From the NCBI GenBank assembly GCA_016188625.1, contig JACPHL010000175.1:1-13892 (forward strand): a stretch of 13,892 nt of DNA, in the 5' to 3' direction. Positions within the stretch are counted from its first letter, which is position 1. Every line of letters starts with the position of its first letter. The translations under genes and the position numbers were made by a program. Shown piece after piece: positions 1 to 9,275 of the stretch. This stretch comes from Candidatus Rokuibacteriota bacterium. GTDB lineage: Bacteria; Methylomirabilota; Methylomirabilia; Rokubacteriales; JACPHL01. Under the pieces are notes generated by a model. The model was not told where the DNA came from and did no database searches. It saw only the letters and a program-made list of their open reading frames with translations.

Positions 1-99
1 GTGCACGGTTCCCCCGTCCTCGAACTTGAACGTGAAGGCGCCGGCCGGCGTCCCCGCGAGGGTCACGGCCGCCACCACCCAGGCCATCAGCGCGCGCAT
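1..99 (-). CDS. N-terminus of an exported protein of unknown function (partial)
   Basis: The reading frame begins at ATG 99-97 and runs off the left edge of the window. The 33 visible residues start MRALMAWVVAAVTLAGTPAGA, followed by FTFKFEDGGTVH. This is a classic signal peptide: Met-Arg, a hydrophobic stretch of about 15 residues, and an AGA-type signal peptidase I site near residue 21. The product is therefore probably periplasmic or secreted. A second ATG is at codon 5. No Shine-Dalgarno sequence lies at the usual distance, but a promoter-like pair at 108-137 puts the transcription start almost on the ATG. Too little remains to assign a family. A real gene start is likely from the signal peptide and promoter; the function is unknown. 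Confidence 0.6.
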   Translation of the reverse strand, partial: MRALMAWVVAAVTLAGTPAGAFTFKFEDGGTVH

Positions 100-107
100 C
101 GCGCCCA

Positions 108-137
108 ATGGTAAGGGCTCCCGCCCGGAGAGGTCAA
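108..137 (-). promoter_or_regulatory. Probable promoter of the left-edge gene
   Basis: On the minus strand there is TTGACC (137-132), an 18-nt spacer and TACCAT (113-108), close to sigma70 consensus at both boxes. Transcription would start near 101, about two bases before the ATG at 99. The mRNA would thus be leaderless or almost so, which fits the absence of a ribosome-binding site. Confidence 0.45.
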
Positions 138-166
138 GCCGGCCCGGACTCAAACGGCTCGCTCAA

Positions 167-320
167 TAGAGTTTGGGGGGAGGCAGGCCCCGAAGCCTTT
201 CGCCAGCGGCGAAGCCGGACTGGCGAAAGGTGGGCTTTGCCCAGGGCCGTCGGACGGGGTCCCCGCCGGGCCCGAAGGCCCGGTGGGGTGCTCGGTTGGG
301 GGGCGGAGCCCCCCTCCGAG
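167..320. repeat. Structured intergenic element after lon (three hairpins)
   Basis: This region separates the lon stop (324) from the left-edge gene and holds no gene. Read in the lon direction, three strong hairpins follow within about 125 nt of the stop. The first, 320-291, has arms CTCGG...CCGAG and GGGGGGC/GCCCCCC. The second, 288-261, is a 12-bp stem capped by a C(UUCG)G tetraloop. The third, 230-196, has an 11-bp perfect arm CCTTTCGCCAG plus an inner CGGC/GCCG stem. A small GGGC-TTT-GCCC hairpin lies at 232-242. The far end is another G6 run (175-180). No U-tract follows any stem, so these are not classical intrinsic terminators, but they probably end or protect the operon transcript. 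The first hairpin is related to the elements at 7219-7420 and 9235-9267. Confidence 0.7.
196..230 (-). terminator. Strong hairpin, possible terminator without a U-tract
   Basis: The arms CCTTTCGCCAG (196-206) and CTGGCGAAAGG (220-230) are perfectly complementary. The loop itself contains CGGC-GAA-GCCG, so the stem extends to about 15 bp with a 2-nt bulge. It lies between two minus-strand genes. A terminator role is inferred from position and stability only. Confidence 0.4.
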
Positions 321-323
321 CTA

Positions 324-2661
<2,338 letters not shown>

Positions 2662-2677
2662 TCGCGACTCCTTCGCG

Positions 2678-3106
2678 TCACGGCCCTTCGATGTCGGGCG
2701 CGTCCCATGGTCTCGTCACCTCGAAGAACTCGTCGAGTTTGCGGAGGCTCTGCCGGGAGACCCTCACCAGGGCCTCCTCCCGGTTCTGGCGGGCCGGACC
2801 GTCCCCGCCCAGCTCCTGCCGGATGTACTCGGAGAGCGTCTCCATCTCCCGTTGCATGACGAGCATCTGGCGCCGCATCTTGATGACGATCTCCACCCCC
2901 GCCAGATTCACCCCGAGGTCGCGGGTCAGCCGGAGGATCCGCTGGATCTCCTCCACGTCCTCGGCCGAGTAGAGCCGGGTCCGGCCGACCGTGCGGCTCG
3001 GGTTGATGAGCCCCTTCTTCTCGTAGAGGCGGAGGGTCTGGGGGTGGATCCCGAGCATCTCCGCCACCACCCCGATCTGGTAGAGGGGCTTGGCGCGGCT
3101 CGTCAC
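2678..3106 (-). CDS. hspR: HspR-type MerR-family heat-shock repressor
   Basis: This 142-residue protein carries an N-terminal winged-helix MerR domain (about residues 8-75). It includes [19 protein letters not shown] and the wing [11 protein letters not shown], the signature of HspR rather than of metal- or drug-sensing MerR proteins. The C-terminal half is a coiled-coil/dimerisation helix with no cysteine cluster. In Streptomyces and Mycobacterium, HspR represses dnaK operons, clpB and lon, with DnaK acting as co-repressor; that regulation is established for the family and inferred here. The start is GTG 3106, which overlaps the dnaJ stop in a GTGA arrangement, so translation is probably coupled. 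It lies between dnaJ and lon, as expected for a self-regulated chaperone operon. An exact copy of the actinobacterial HAIR operator was not found upstream of the operon. Confidence 0.9.
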   Translation of the reverse strand: MTSRAKPLYQIGVVAEMLGIHPQTLRLYEKKGLINPSRTVGRTRLYSAEDVEEIQRILRLTRDLGVNLAGVEIVIKMRRQMLVMQREMETLSEYIRQELGGDGPARQNREEALVRVSRQSLRKLDEFFEVTRPWDAPDIEGP

Positions 3107-4014
3107 GCCCGTCCCCCCACCGCGTCCAGCAGCCCCGTCCTGGGGTTCTCCGGGAGGAGCCGCTCGAGGGCTCGCAGGAGCTCCTCGATCCCCGAATCCA
3201 GGTTCCGGGGGATCACGACCCGGACCGCCACGTAGAGGTCACCCCGGCCGTCCCGTCCCAGATGGGGACACCCCTTGCCCCGGACCCGGAAGAGCTGCCC
3301 GCTCTGGGTGCCGGGGGGGACGATCATCGCCGCGGGGCCGTCCGGGGTCGGGATCTGGATCCGCGCGCCCAGGACGGCCTCGGGGATGGTGATCGGCACC
3401 TCGCCGTAGAGGTTGTCCCCCTTCCGGGTGAACAGGGGGTGGGGGCGGACCCGGGTGGTCACCACGAGATCCCCCGGAGACCCGCCGGACCGCCCGGCGT
3501 GACCCTGTCCGGGGATCCGGATCTCGGCGCCGGTGTCCACCCCGCCGGGCACCGTCACCCTGATCACCGCCTGGCGCAGGCCGATCCCGCGCCCCTGGCA
3601 GGCGGGGCAGGGGGCGGCGGTCCCTGCCGCTTGGGCGCCCCGTCCCCGGCAGGCCTCGCAGGCCGTCTGGCGGGCGACCTCGATGGCGGTCGTGAGCCCG
3701 CGCACCGCGTCCTCGAAGCCCAGGTCGATGGTGTAGTGGAGGTCCTCCCCGCGGCGCGGCTCGGGCCGGTCTCCCGGTGGGGGGGAGGGCATGAAGGCCC
3801 GGTGGCCGTACCGGTCGTAGAGGGAGCGGGCCGTGGGGTCGCAGAGCACCCGGTAGGCCTCCTCGATCTCCTTGAACAGGACGGCCGCCGTCCGGTCCCA
3901 CAGGTTGACGTCCGGCGAGCACTGGCGCGCCAGGGCCCGGTAGGCCCGGCGGACCTCCTGGAGGGAGGCCCCCACGCGGACCCCGAGGACCTCGTAGTAA
4001 TCCCGCTTCCGCAT
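3103..4014 (-). CDS. dnaJ: Atypical DnaJ-family co-chaperone (SPD in place of HPD)
   Basis: J-proteins deliver clients to DnaK and trigger its ATPase. This 303-aa protein has a J domain (residues 4-70, starting RDYYEVLGV), a reduced zinc region and a C-terminal peptide-binding domain (about 145-272) with VPPGTQSGQLFRVRGKG. It departs from the family in three ways. The invariant HPD tripeptide is S33-P34-D35, with Ser encoded by TCG. The Gly/Phe-rich linker is essentially absent (residues 71-90 are Pro/Arg-rich). Only two CxxCxGxG motifs are present (C119/C122 and C136/C139) instead of four, so the second zinc site is missing. It is about 70 aa shorter than canonical DnaJ. The ATG start at 4014 has GGGAGG 9 nt upstream, and the gene lies 24 nt after dnaK. 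Family membership is certain; normal J activity is doubtful, and a canonical dnaJ may exist elsewhere. Confidence 0.9.
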   Translation of the reverse strand: MRKRDYYEVLGVRVGASLQEVRRAYRALARQCSPDVNLWDRTAAVLFKEIEEAYRVLCDPTARSLYDRYGHRAFMPSPPPGDRPEPRRGEDLHYTIDLGFEDAVRGLTTAIEVARQTACEACRGRGAQAAGTAAPCPACQGRGIGLRQAVIRVTVPGGVDTGAEIRIPGQGHAGRSGGSPGDLVVTTRVRPHPLFTRKGDNLYGEVPITIPEAVLGARIQIPTPDGPAAMIVPPGTQSGQLFRVRGKGCPHLGRDGRGDLYVAVRVVIPRNLDSGIEELLRALERLLPENPRTGLLDAVGGRA

Positions 4015-4038
4015 CGCCCGAGGCCTCCCGGGCTCCCG

Positions 4039-5961
<1,923 letters not shown>

Positions 5962-5982
5962 GCCGACGCTCCTTTTAGCCGA

Positions 5983-6465
5983 TTAGCCGACCTCGATCTT
6001 GATCTCCTTGGGCTTGATCTCCTCCGCCTTGGGGAGGCGGATCTCCAGCACGCCGTCCCGGAACCTGGCCTTGACCTTGTCGGCCTCCACCGGGATCGGC
6101 AGCGGGATGTGTCGCTCGAAGCTGCCGTAGAACCGCTCCATGCGGTGGTAGTGCTCTTCCTTGACCTCGCGGTCCTGCTTGCGCTCACCCTTGACGGTGA
6201 GCACGTCTCCGACGATCGAGACGTGGACGTCCTTCTCCTTCGCCCCGGGCAGCTCGGTCGTCACCACCAGCTCGTCGGCCGTCTCGTAGACATCGACGAC
6301 CGGGGCCCAGACCCGATCCAGCAGGCCGACGGTCCGTCCGGGCCGTCCGAAGAAGGCGTCGAAGAGGCGGTTCATCTCGGACTGGATGTCCGCCAGGTCG
6401 TGGAAGGGGTCCATCCGCTCGAGGGCCCTAAACCGGCTAAATGGACGCCATCGCCCAAGGGCCAT
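5983..6465 (-). CDS. Small heat-shock protein Hsp20 (alpha-crystallin family)
   Basis: This 160-aa ATP-independent holdase binds unfolding proteins for later refolding by DnaK. A short variable N-terminal arm (residues 1-52) contains WRPFSRF and an amphipathic MNRLFDAFFG segment. The alpha-crystallin domain (about 53-147) runs from WAPVVDVYETADELVV through ELPGAKEKDVHVSI to the signature ARFRDGVLEIRLPK. The C-terminal tail ends KEIKIEVG and carries the I-x-I motif that docks in neighbouring subunits. GTG 6468 and ATG 6465 are adjacent. I chose ATG because AAGGAGG (6480-6474) then has an 8-nt spacer. It is the first gene of the operon, about 30 nt downstream of the predicted transcription start. 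Confidence 0.95.
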   Translation of the reverse strand: MALGRWRPFSRFRALERMDPFHDLADIQSEMNRLFDAFFGRPGRTVGLLDRVWAPVVDVYETADELVVTTELPGAKEKDVHVSIVGDVLTVKGERKQDREVKEEHYHRMERFYGSFERHIPLPIPVEADKVKARFRDGVLEIRLPKAEEIKPKEIKIEVG

Positions 6466-6473
6466 CACCCATC

Positions 6474-6480
6474 CCTCCTT
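6474..6480 (-). promoter_or_regulatory. Ribosome-binding site of hsp20
   Basis: AAGGAGG on the minus strand is a near-perfect Shine-Dalgarno sequence. It is 8 nt from ATG 6465 and 5 nt from GTG 6468, which favours the ATG as start. Confidence 0.8.
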
Positions 6481-6500
6481 TAAACATTGAGCCTGCCTCT

Positions 6501-6515
6501 CTTATATCATCTAAG
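6501..6515. promoter_or_regulatory. Candidate HspR operator over the -10 box
   Basis: CTTA (6501-6504), a 7-nt centre and TAAG (6512-6515) form an inverted repeat covering the operon -10. The known HspR site HAIR is CTTGAGT-N7-ACTCAAG. This has the same 7-nt centre and CTT/AAG outer bases but much shorter arms, so it is only a candidate. Confidence 0.3.
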
Positions 6516-6529
6516 TTTTTCACTGTCAA
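6501..6529 (-). promoter_or_regulatory. Promoter of the hsp20-dnaK-dnaJ-hspR-lon operon
   Basis: On the minus strand a perfect TTGACA (6529-6524) is followed by a 17-nt spacer and TATAAG (6506-6501), giving transcription from about 6494. It is in the only AT-rich stretch of the window. The -10 overlaps an imperfect inverted repeat, CTTA-N7-TAAG (6501-6515), placed where a repressor would block RNA polymerase. The housekeeping-type promoter plus a MerR repressor in the operon suggests derepression on heat shock rather than sigma32 control. No CIRCE element or sigma32-type promoter is visible. Confidence 0.8.
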
Positions 6530-6564
6530 GACTCGGCAGGTCATGATGAATTTTCTTTAATTTC

Positions 6565-6594
6565 TTGACATTTCCATGAGGATCGGTCTACGGT
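6565..6594 (+). promoter_or_regulatory. Divergent promoter for the 6601 gene
   Basis: A perfect TTGACA (6565-6570) is followed after 18 nt by TACGGT (6589-6594). TCTTGACA here and its exact reverse complement TGTCAAGA at 6524-6531 are the -35 regions of two divergent promoters, 31 nt apart. The predicted start falls at or next to ATG 6601. The same TACGGT -10 recurs in the promoter at 8310-8338. Confidence 0.5.
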
Positions 6595-6600
6595 GCCACT

Positions 6601-7437
6601 ATGCGGTTAGGGTGCCTGGGCTGTCTGGGTCTCGTCGTCCTGATACTCCTGGCAGTCGGGGCTGGCACCTTCGCCTACCGGGTCCTGGCTTCACCCCCCG
6701 AGCACGAGGCGGGGTTCACCGCCGAGGATGGCCTGCGGGCTCAGGGGAAGCTCGCCGAGATCCTGAAGCGGCAGGCCGGGCTCTCCAGCCGGCAGGATCC
6801 GGTGGTGCTGACCGAGCCCGAGATCAACGCCTTCCTGGCCCGGCACCTGGAGAGCCGCCACCTGCGCCTCGACCCCCTGCGCGTTCGCCTCCGCCCCGGC
6901 CGCGTCGAGGTCTCTGGGGGGCTCCCCGTCGACGCGCTCCTTCAGCGATCCCCGCTGGCGGGGCTCCGCCCCTTCTTCCCCCTGATCGTGCTCGACCGCA
7001 GGCTCTGGGTGACGGTCCGCGGGCGGGTCCTGGCGGAGGAGGGGGAGGGCGAGTTCCGGCTCGAAGGGTGGGCCCTGGGCCGGCAGGGGCTCCCGAGGTG
7101 GTGGGCCGGGTTTGTCCCGCTCCGGCGGAACTCCGACCTGTTCCGGTGGCGGGTGCCGGCGGTCGTGGATCGGGTGGAGATAGGGGAGGACCGGGTGGCC
7201 ATCCACACCCGGCCGAGACTCGGAGGGGGGCTCACGCCCCCCTTCCGAACCTCCCCCAAGGTTGCGCGGGCCAAGCCCGCGCTCGGAGCGGACTGGCCAA
7301 TCCGCGAGCCGAGGGTCGAGAGCGCCCGAGCAGCGTCGGCGTTAAATCGGACGAGCTTACAGCGAAGAGGCCGGCGGCCGGGGATGGTCCGGCGGCGGTC
7401 GCCACCGACCCCCCTCCGAGCTTCTATTCGCCGATGA
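6601..7437 (+). CDS. Membrane-anchored protein of unknown function, C-terminal tail suspect
   Basis: The 278-residue frame opens with a signal anchor (MRLGCLGCLG, then a hydrophobic run to about residue 24), so the body probably faces the periplasm. Residues about 66-80 (DPVVLTEPEINAFLA) and 93-110 resemble lipid-binding-like periplasmic proteins in which a 'T/S-E-x-E-[IL]-N' segment precedes beta strands. That is only a weak likeness and I assign no family. The globular part looks complete at residue 205 (IHTRP). From codon 207 the frame enters the palindromic element at 7219-7420 and becomes Arg/Pro-rich low-complexity sequence, overlapping yjbQ convergently by 14 nt. Codon 206 is AGA; a single change from TGA would explain the lost end (inference). 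No Shine-Dalgarno is seen; the mRNA is probably leaderless. It is divergent from the heat-shock operon. Confidence 0.65.
   Translation: MRLGCLGCLGLVVLILLAVGAGTFAYRVLASPPEHEAGFTAEDGLRAQGKLAEILKRQAGLSSRQDPVVLTEPEINAFLARHLESRHLRLDPLRVRLRPGRVEVSGGLPVDALLQRSPLAGLRPFFPLIVLDRRLWVTVRGRVLAEEGEGEFRLEGWALGRQGLPRWWAGFVPLRRNSDLFRWRVPAVVDRVEIGEDRVAIHTRPRLGGGLTPPFRTSPKVARAKPALGADWPIREPRVESARAASALNRTSLQRRGRRPGMVRRRSPPTPLRASIRR
7219..7420. repeat. Palindromic intergenic element with 12-bp inverted ends
   Basis: The left end CTCGGAGGGGGG (7219-7230) and right end CCCCCCTCCGAG (7409-7420) are perfect inverted repeats bounding 202 bp. The left end is also the arm of a local hairpin (7219-7247, GGGGGGC-TCAC-GCCCCCC). 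A second perfect hairpin, GCGCGGGC-CAA-GCCCGCGC, lies at 7264-7282, and weaker GC palindromes follow. The same 12-bp end occurs just after the lon stop (320-309 on the minus strand). There is no open frame of interest inside and no recognisable transposase. It may be a REP/MITE-like unit or a bidirectional terminator region between convergent genes. Confidence 0.65.
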
Positions 7438-7837
7438 GCTGGCAGACGACCTCGCGCCGGCGCGGCCGGGTGTCGAAATCGAGGAGGACGATCTGCTGCC
7501 ACGTCCCGAGCGCCAACCCCCCGCCCGTCACGGGGATCGTCACCGAGCTCCCGGTGAGGGCGGCCCGGATGTGGGCGTGGCCGTTGTCGTCGTGCTCGTT
7601 GTGGCGGTAGGGGGCCGTGGCCGGGACCAGCCGCTCCAGGGTCGCCTGGAGGTCGTGCACCAGGCCGGGCTCGTACTCCATGAGCGTGATCCCGGCGGTG
7701 GAGCCGACGACGAAGGCCGCCACGATCCCGTCCCGGATCGGGCCCTGACGGACCGCCTGGGCCACCCGATCGGTGATGTCGAGGATCTCGGTGTCGCCCT
7801 TGGTCTGGACGGTGAAGCGGACCGTCCGGACGGCCAT
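7424..7837 (-). CDS. yjbQ: YjbQ/UPF0047 family protein (thiamine phosphate synthase-like)
   Basis: This 137-aa protein is a full-length member of the YjbQ family. It is a small trimeric cytoplasmic beta-sandwich, for which a secondary thiamine-phosphate synthase activity is annotated although the physiological role is unsettled. Family blocks visible are DITDRVAQAV (20-29), FVVGSTAGITLMEYEPGL (42-59), the His/Asp/Asn-rich motif HNEHDDNGHAHI (79-90) that lines the conserved pocket, and SSVTIPVTGGGLALGTWQQI (97-116). The start ATG 7837-7835 overlaps the upstream gene's stop (TGATG), with GTG 7840 as an alternative. There is no strong ribosome-binding site, so translation is probably coupled to the DUF1844 gene. 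It ends in TAG at 7426-7424, 3 nt before the palindromic element. Confidence 0.9.
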   Translation of the reverse strand: MAVRTVRFTVQTKGDTEILDITDRVAQAVRQGPIRDGIVAAFVVGSTAGITLMEYEPGLVHDLQATLERLVPATAPYRHNEHDDNGHAHIRAALTGSSVTIPVTGGGLALGTWQQIVLLDFDTRPRRREVVCQLIGE

Positions 7838-8271
7838 CACAGGACCCTGACGGCCTGGAGGTAGCCGACCCGGAGGGCGTGAAGGGCCTCCTCCAGCACC
7901 TGGCTCTCCTCCGGCGTCCGGTTGCCTTCCGTCTTGGCCTTCAGGAGGTCGAGCAGGTCGATGGTGTACTTGGCCTGGGCCAGATCCCGATCGAGCTTTT
8001 GGGTGAACGGATCCGGGGCCTCACCGAGATGGACGAGGGCCTGGCTATAGAGCATCAGGATGAAGGAGGCGAGATCGGGGGCGGGCAGGGCCTCCGCGCG
8101 CGGCGCGGCGGTCCGGGTCGGCTCCGCCGAGGGTCGGGGGGACCGCCCCGTGACCGCCCTGACGGTGGCCTCGTCCCGGGCCGGCTCCGCCGGCGACTCG
8201 GACGGCTCCTCGCCCCTTCGGCGCCGGTCAACGATGGTGAAGCCCAGGTCGGGCGGGGTCTCCTCGGCCAT
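7837..8271 (-). CDS. DUF1844 domain protein
   Basis: The 144-aa product has a Pro/Arg/Glu-rich, probably disordered N-terminal half (residues 1-65). A C-terminal DUF1844 domain (about 68-143) reads SFILMLYSQALVHLGEAPDP, then DLAQAKYTIDLLDLLKAKTEGN and a final helix VLEEALHALRVGYLQAV. DUF1844 proteins are small helical proteins of unknown function common in diderm lineages. The frame is open to GTG 8304, but ATG 8271 is preferred. It has GAGGAGG 9 nt upstream, the TPPDLGFTIVDRR beginning follows directly, and GTG 8304 lies at or before the predicted transcription start. The stop overlaps the yjbQ start, making a two-gene operon. Confidence 0.88.
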   Translation of the reverse strand: MAEETPPDLGFTIVDRRRRGEEPSESPAEPARDEATVRAVTGRSPRPSAEPTRTAAPRAEALPAPDLASFILMLYSQALVHLGEAPDPFTQKLDRDLAQAKYTIDLLDLLKAKTEGNRTPEESQVLEEALHALRVGYLQAVRVL

Positions 8272-8280
8272 GGCCGTCTC

Positions 8281-8287
8281 CCTCCTC
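8281..8287 (-). promoter_or_regulatory. Ribosome-binding site fixing the DUF1844 start
   Basis: GAGGAGG on the minus strand lies 9 nt before ATG 8271. It decides for this start over the upstream in-frame GTG at 8304. Confidence 0.75.
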
Positions 8288-8309
8288 GGGGGTCCCGAGT
8301 CCACCCGCT

Positions 8310-8338
8310 ACCGTAGCATACGCCCCGATCCCCATCAA
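8310..8338 (-). promoter_or_regulatory. Promoter of the DUF1844-yjbQ operon
   Basis: On the minus strand TTGATG (8338-8333) is followed by a 17-nt spacer and TACGGT (8315-8310). Transcription from about 8303 leaves a 5' leader of roughly 30 nt with a good ribosome-binding site. The -10 is identical to that proposed for the 6601 gene. Confidence 0.5.
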
Positions 8339-8366
8339 GGAACGCGGCCCGGCGAGCGGTCTCCGG

Positions 8367-8372
8367 TATAAT
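8367..8372 (+). promoter_or_regulatory. Consensus -10 box of mazG
   Basis: A perfect TATAAT sits 11 nt before ATG 8384, with no recognisable -35 at 16-19 nt and no TGn extension. The start would fall near 8379, leaving a leader of about 5 nt and no ribosome-binding site. Confidence 0.5.
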
Positions 8373-8383
8373 AAAACCCTCTG

Positions 8384-9181
8384 ATGGCCACAGAAGACCC
8401 CGGCGCCCTCTTCGCCAGGCTCCTCGAGGTCATGACGCGTCTCCGTGGGGAGGGCGGATGCCCGTGGGACCGCGAGCAGACCCGCGATTCCCTCAAACCC
8501 TTCCTCATCGAGTAGGCCTACGAGGTCCTCGAGGCCCTGGAGGACGGCGACCCCGCGAGGCTCCGGGAGGAGCTGGGCGACCTCCTCTTCCAGGTCGTCT
8601 TCCACGTCGAGATCGCCCGCGAGCGGGGGGAGTTCACCATGGCCGACCTCCTCTCCGCGCTCGTGGAGAAGATGACCCGCCGCCACCCCCACGTCTTCGG
8701 CGATCGGCGCGTGCGGGACGCCCAGGAGGCCCTGGCCCAGTGGGAGTCCATCAAGCAGGCCGAGGGTGGGGGCGACCGGCGGTCGATCGTCCACGGCATC
8801 CCCCGGACCCTCCCCGCCCTGCTCCGGGCCCAGCGCGTCCAGCACCGGGCCTCGCGCGTCGGCTTCGACTGGTCCGCCCCGGCGGGGGCGCTGGAGAAGG
8901 TGGGGGAGGAGCTGGGGGAGCTGGGGGCGGTCGCCGGAGAGGGCCCCCGCGAGCGGGTGGAGGCGGAGCTCGGGGACCTCCTCTTCGCGGTCGTCAACGC
9001 GGCCCGCCTGCTGGATGTCGAGCCGGAGGCGGCCCTCCACGCGGCGACCGCGAGATTCCAGGAGCGCTTCCAGCGCATGGAGGCCGCGGCCGACGCCGCG
9101 GGGCGCGAGCTCCGGTCGCTCTCCATCGAGGAGATGGAGCGTCTCTGGGACGAGGCCAAGGCCCGCGAGCGGGAACGATGA
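8384..9181 (+). pseudogene. mazG: Nucleoside triphosphate pyrophosphohydrolase MazG with in-frame TAG
   Basis: MazG hydrolyses NTPs/dNTPs to monophosphates and pyrophosphate, with roles in housecleaning and stress signalling. The 266-codon frame (E. coli MazG has 263 aa) contains two MazG domains. The first has GCPWDREQT (25-33), the metal motif EExxE (E43, codon 44, E47) and ExxD (E63, D66 in EELGDLLFQ). The second runs from about residue 166 with EKVGEELGEL, ELGDLLFAVVNAAR and FQERFQRME. Codon 44 is TAG (8513-8515), where the family has a metal-binding Glu (GAG). One G>T change truncates the protein to 43 residues. Everything downstream is intact, so the change is recent or a sequence error. 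Restart at ATG 8639 would lack the first metal motif. TAG is used as a normal stop by dnaK and yjbQ, so recoding is unlikely. Confidence 0.9.
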
Positions 9182-9234
9182 GCCACCCACCTCTCGCTGT
9201 CGCCACCCATCCTTGGCCCCGGGCGGTGGGGGGG

Positions 9235-9267
9235 CTTGGGGGCGGAGCGACGCCGCTCCCCCCCAAG
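9235..9267 (+). repeat. GC-rich hairpin between mazG and tamB
   Basis: CTTGGGGGCGGAGCG (9235-9249) and CGCTCCCCCCCAAG (9254-9267) pair with one bulge around an ACGC loop. It shares the TTGGGGGCGGAGC core with the post-lon hairpin. The right arm ends in AAG and runs directly into the weak ribosome-binding site AAGGTGG (9265-9271) of the downstream GTG at 9276. The hairpin could attenuate transcription or limit tamB translation. Confidence 0.6.
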
Positions 9268-9275
9268 GTGGACCA

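Noticed and set aside
6469-6600. CIRCE element, sigma32 promoter or perfect HAIR operator upstream of hsp20
   Set aside because: I searched the intergenic stretch for TTAGCACTC-N9-GAGTGCTAA, CTTGAA...CCCCAT and CTTGAGT-N7-ACTCAAG and found none.
8513-8515. TAG in mazG as a recoded sense codon
   Set aside because: dnaK and yjbQ both terminate with TAG at their expected ends, and no recoding signal is evident; a mutation or base-call error is simpler.
8639-9181. Independent 180-aa protein starting at ATG 8639
   Set aside because: It is the downstream part of MazG in the same frame, with family sequence continuing upstream of this ATG; no ribosome-binding site marks a new start.
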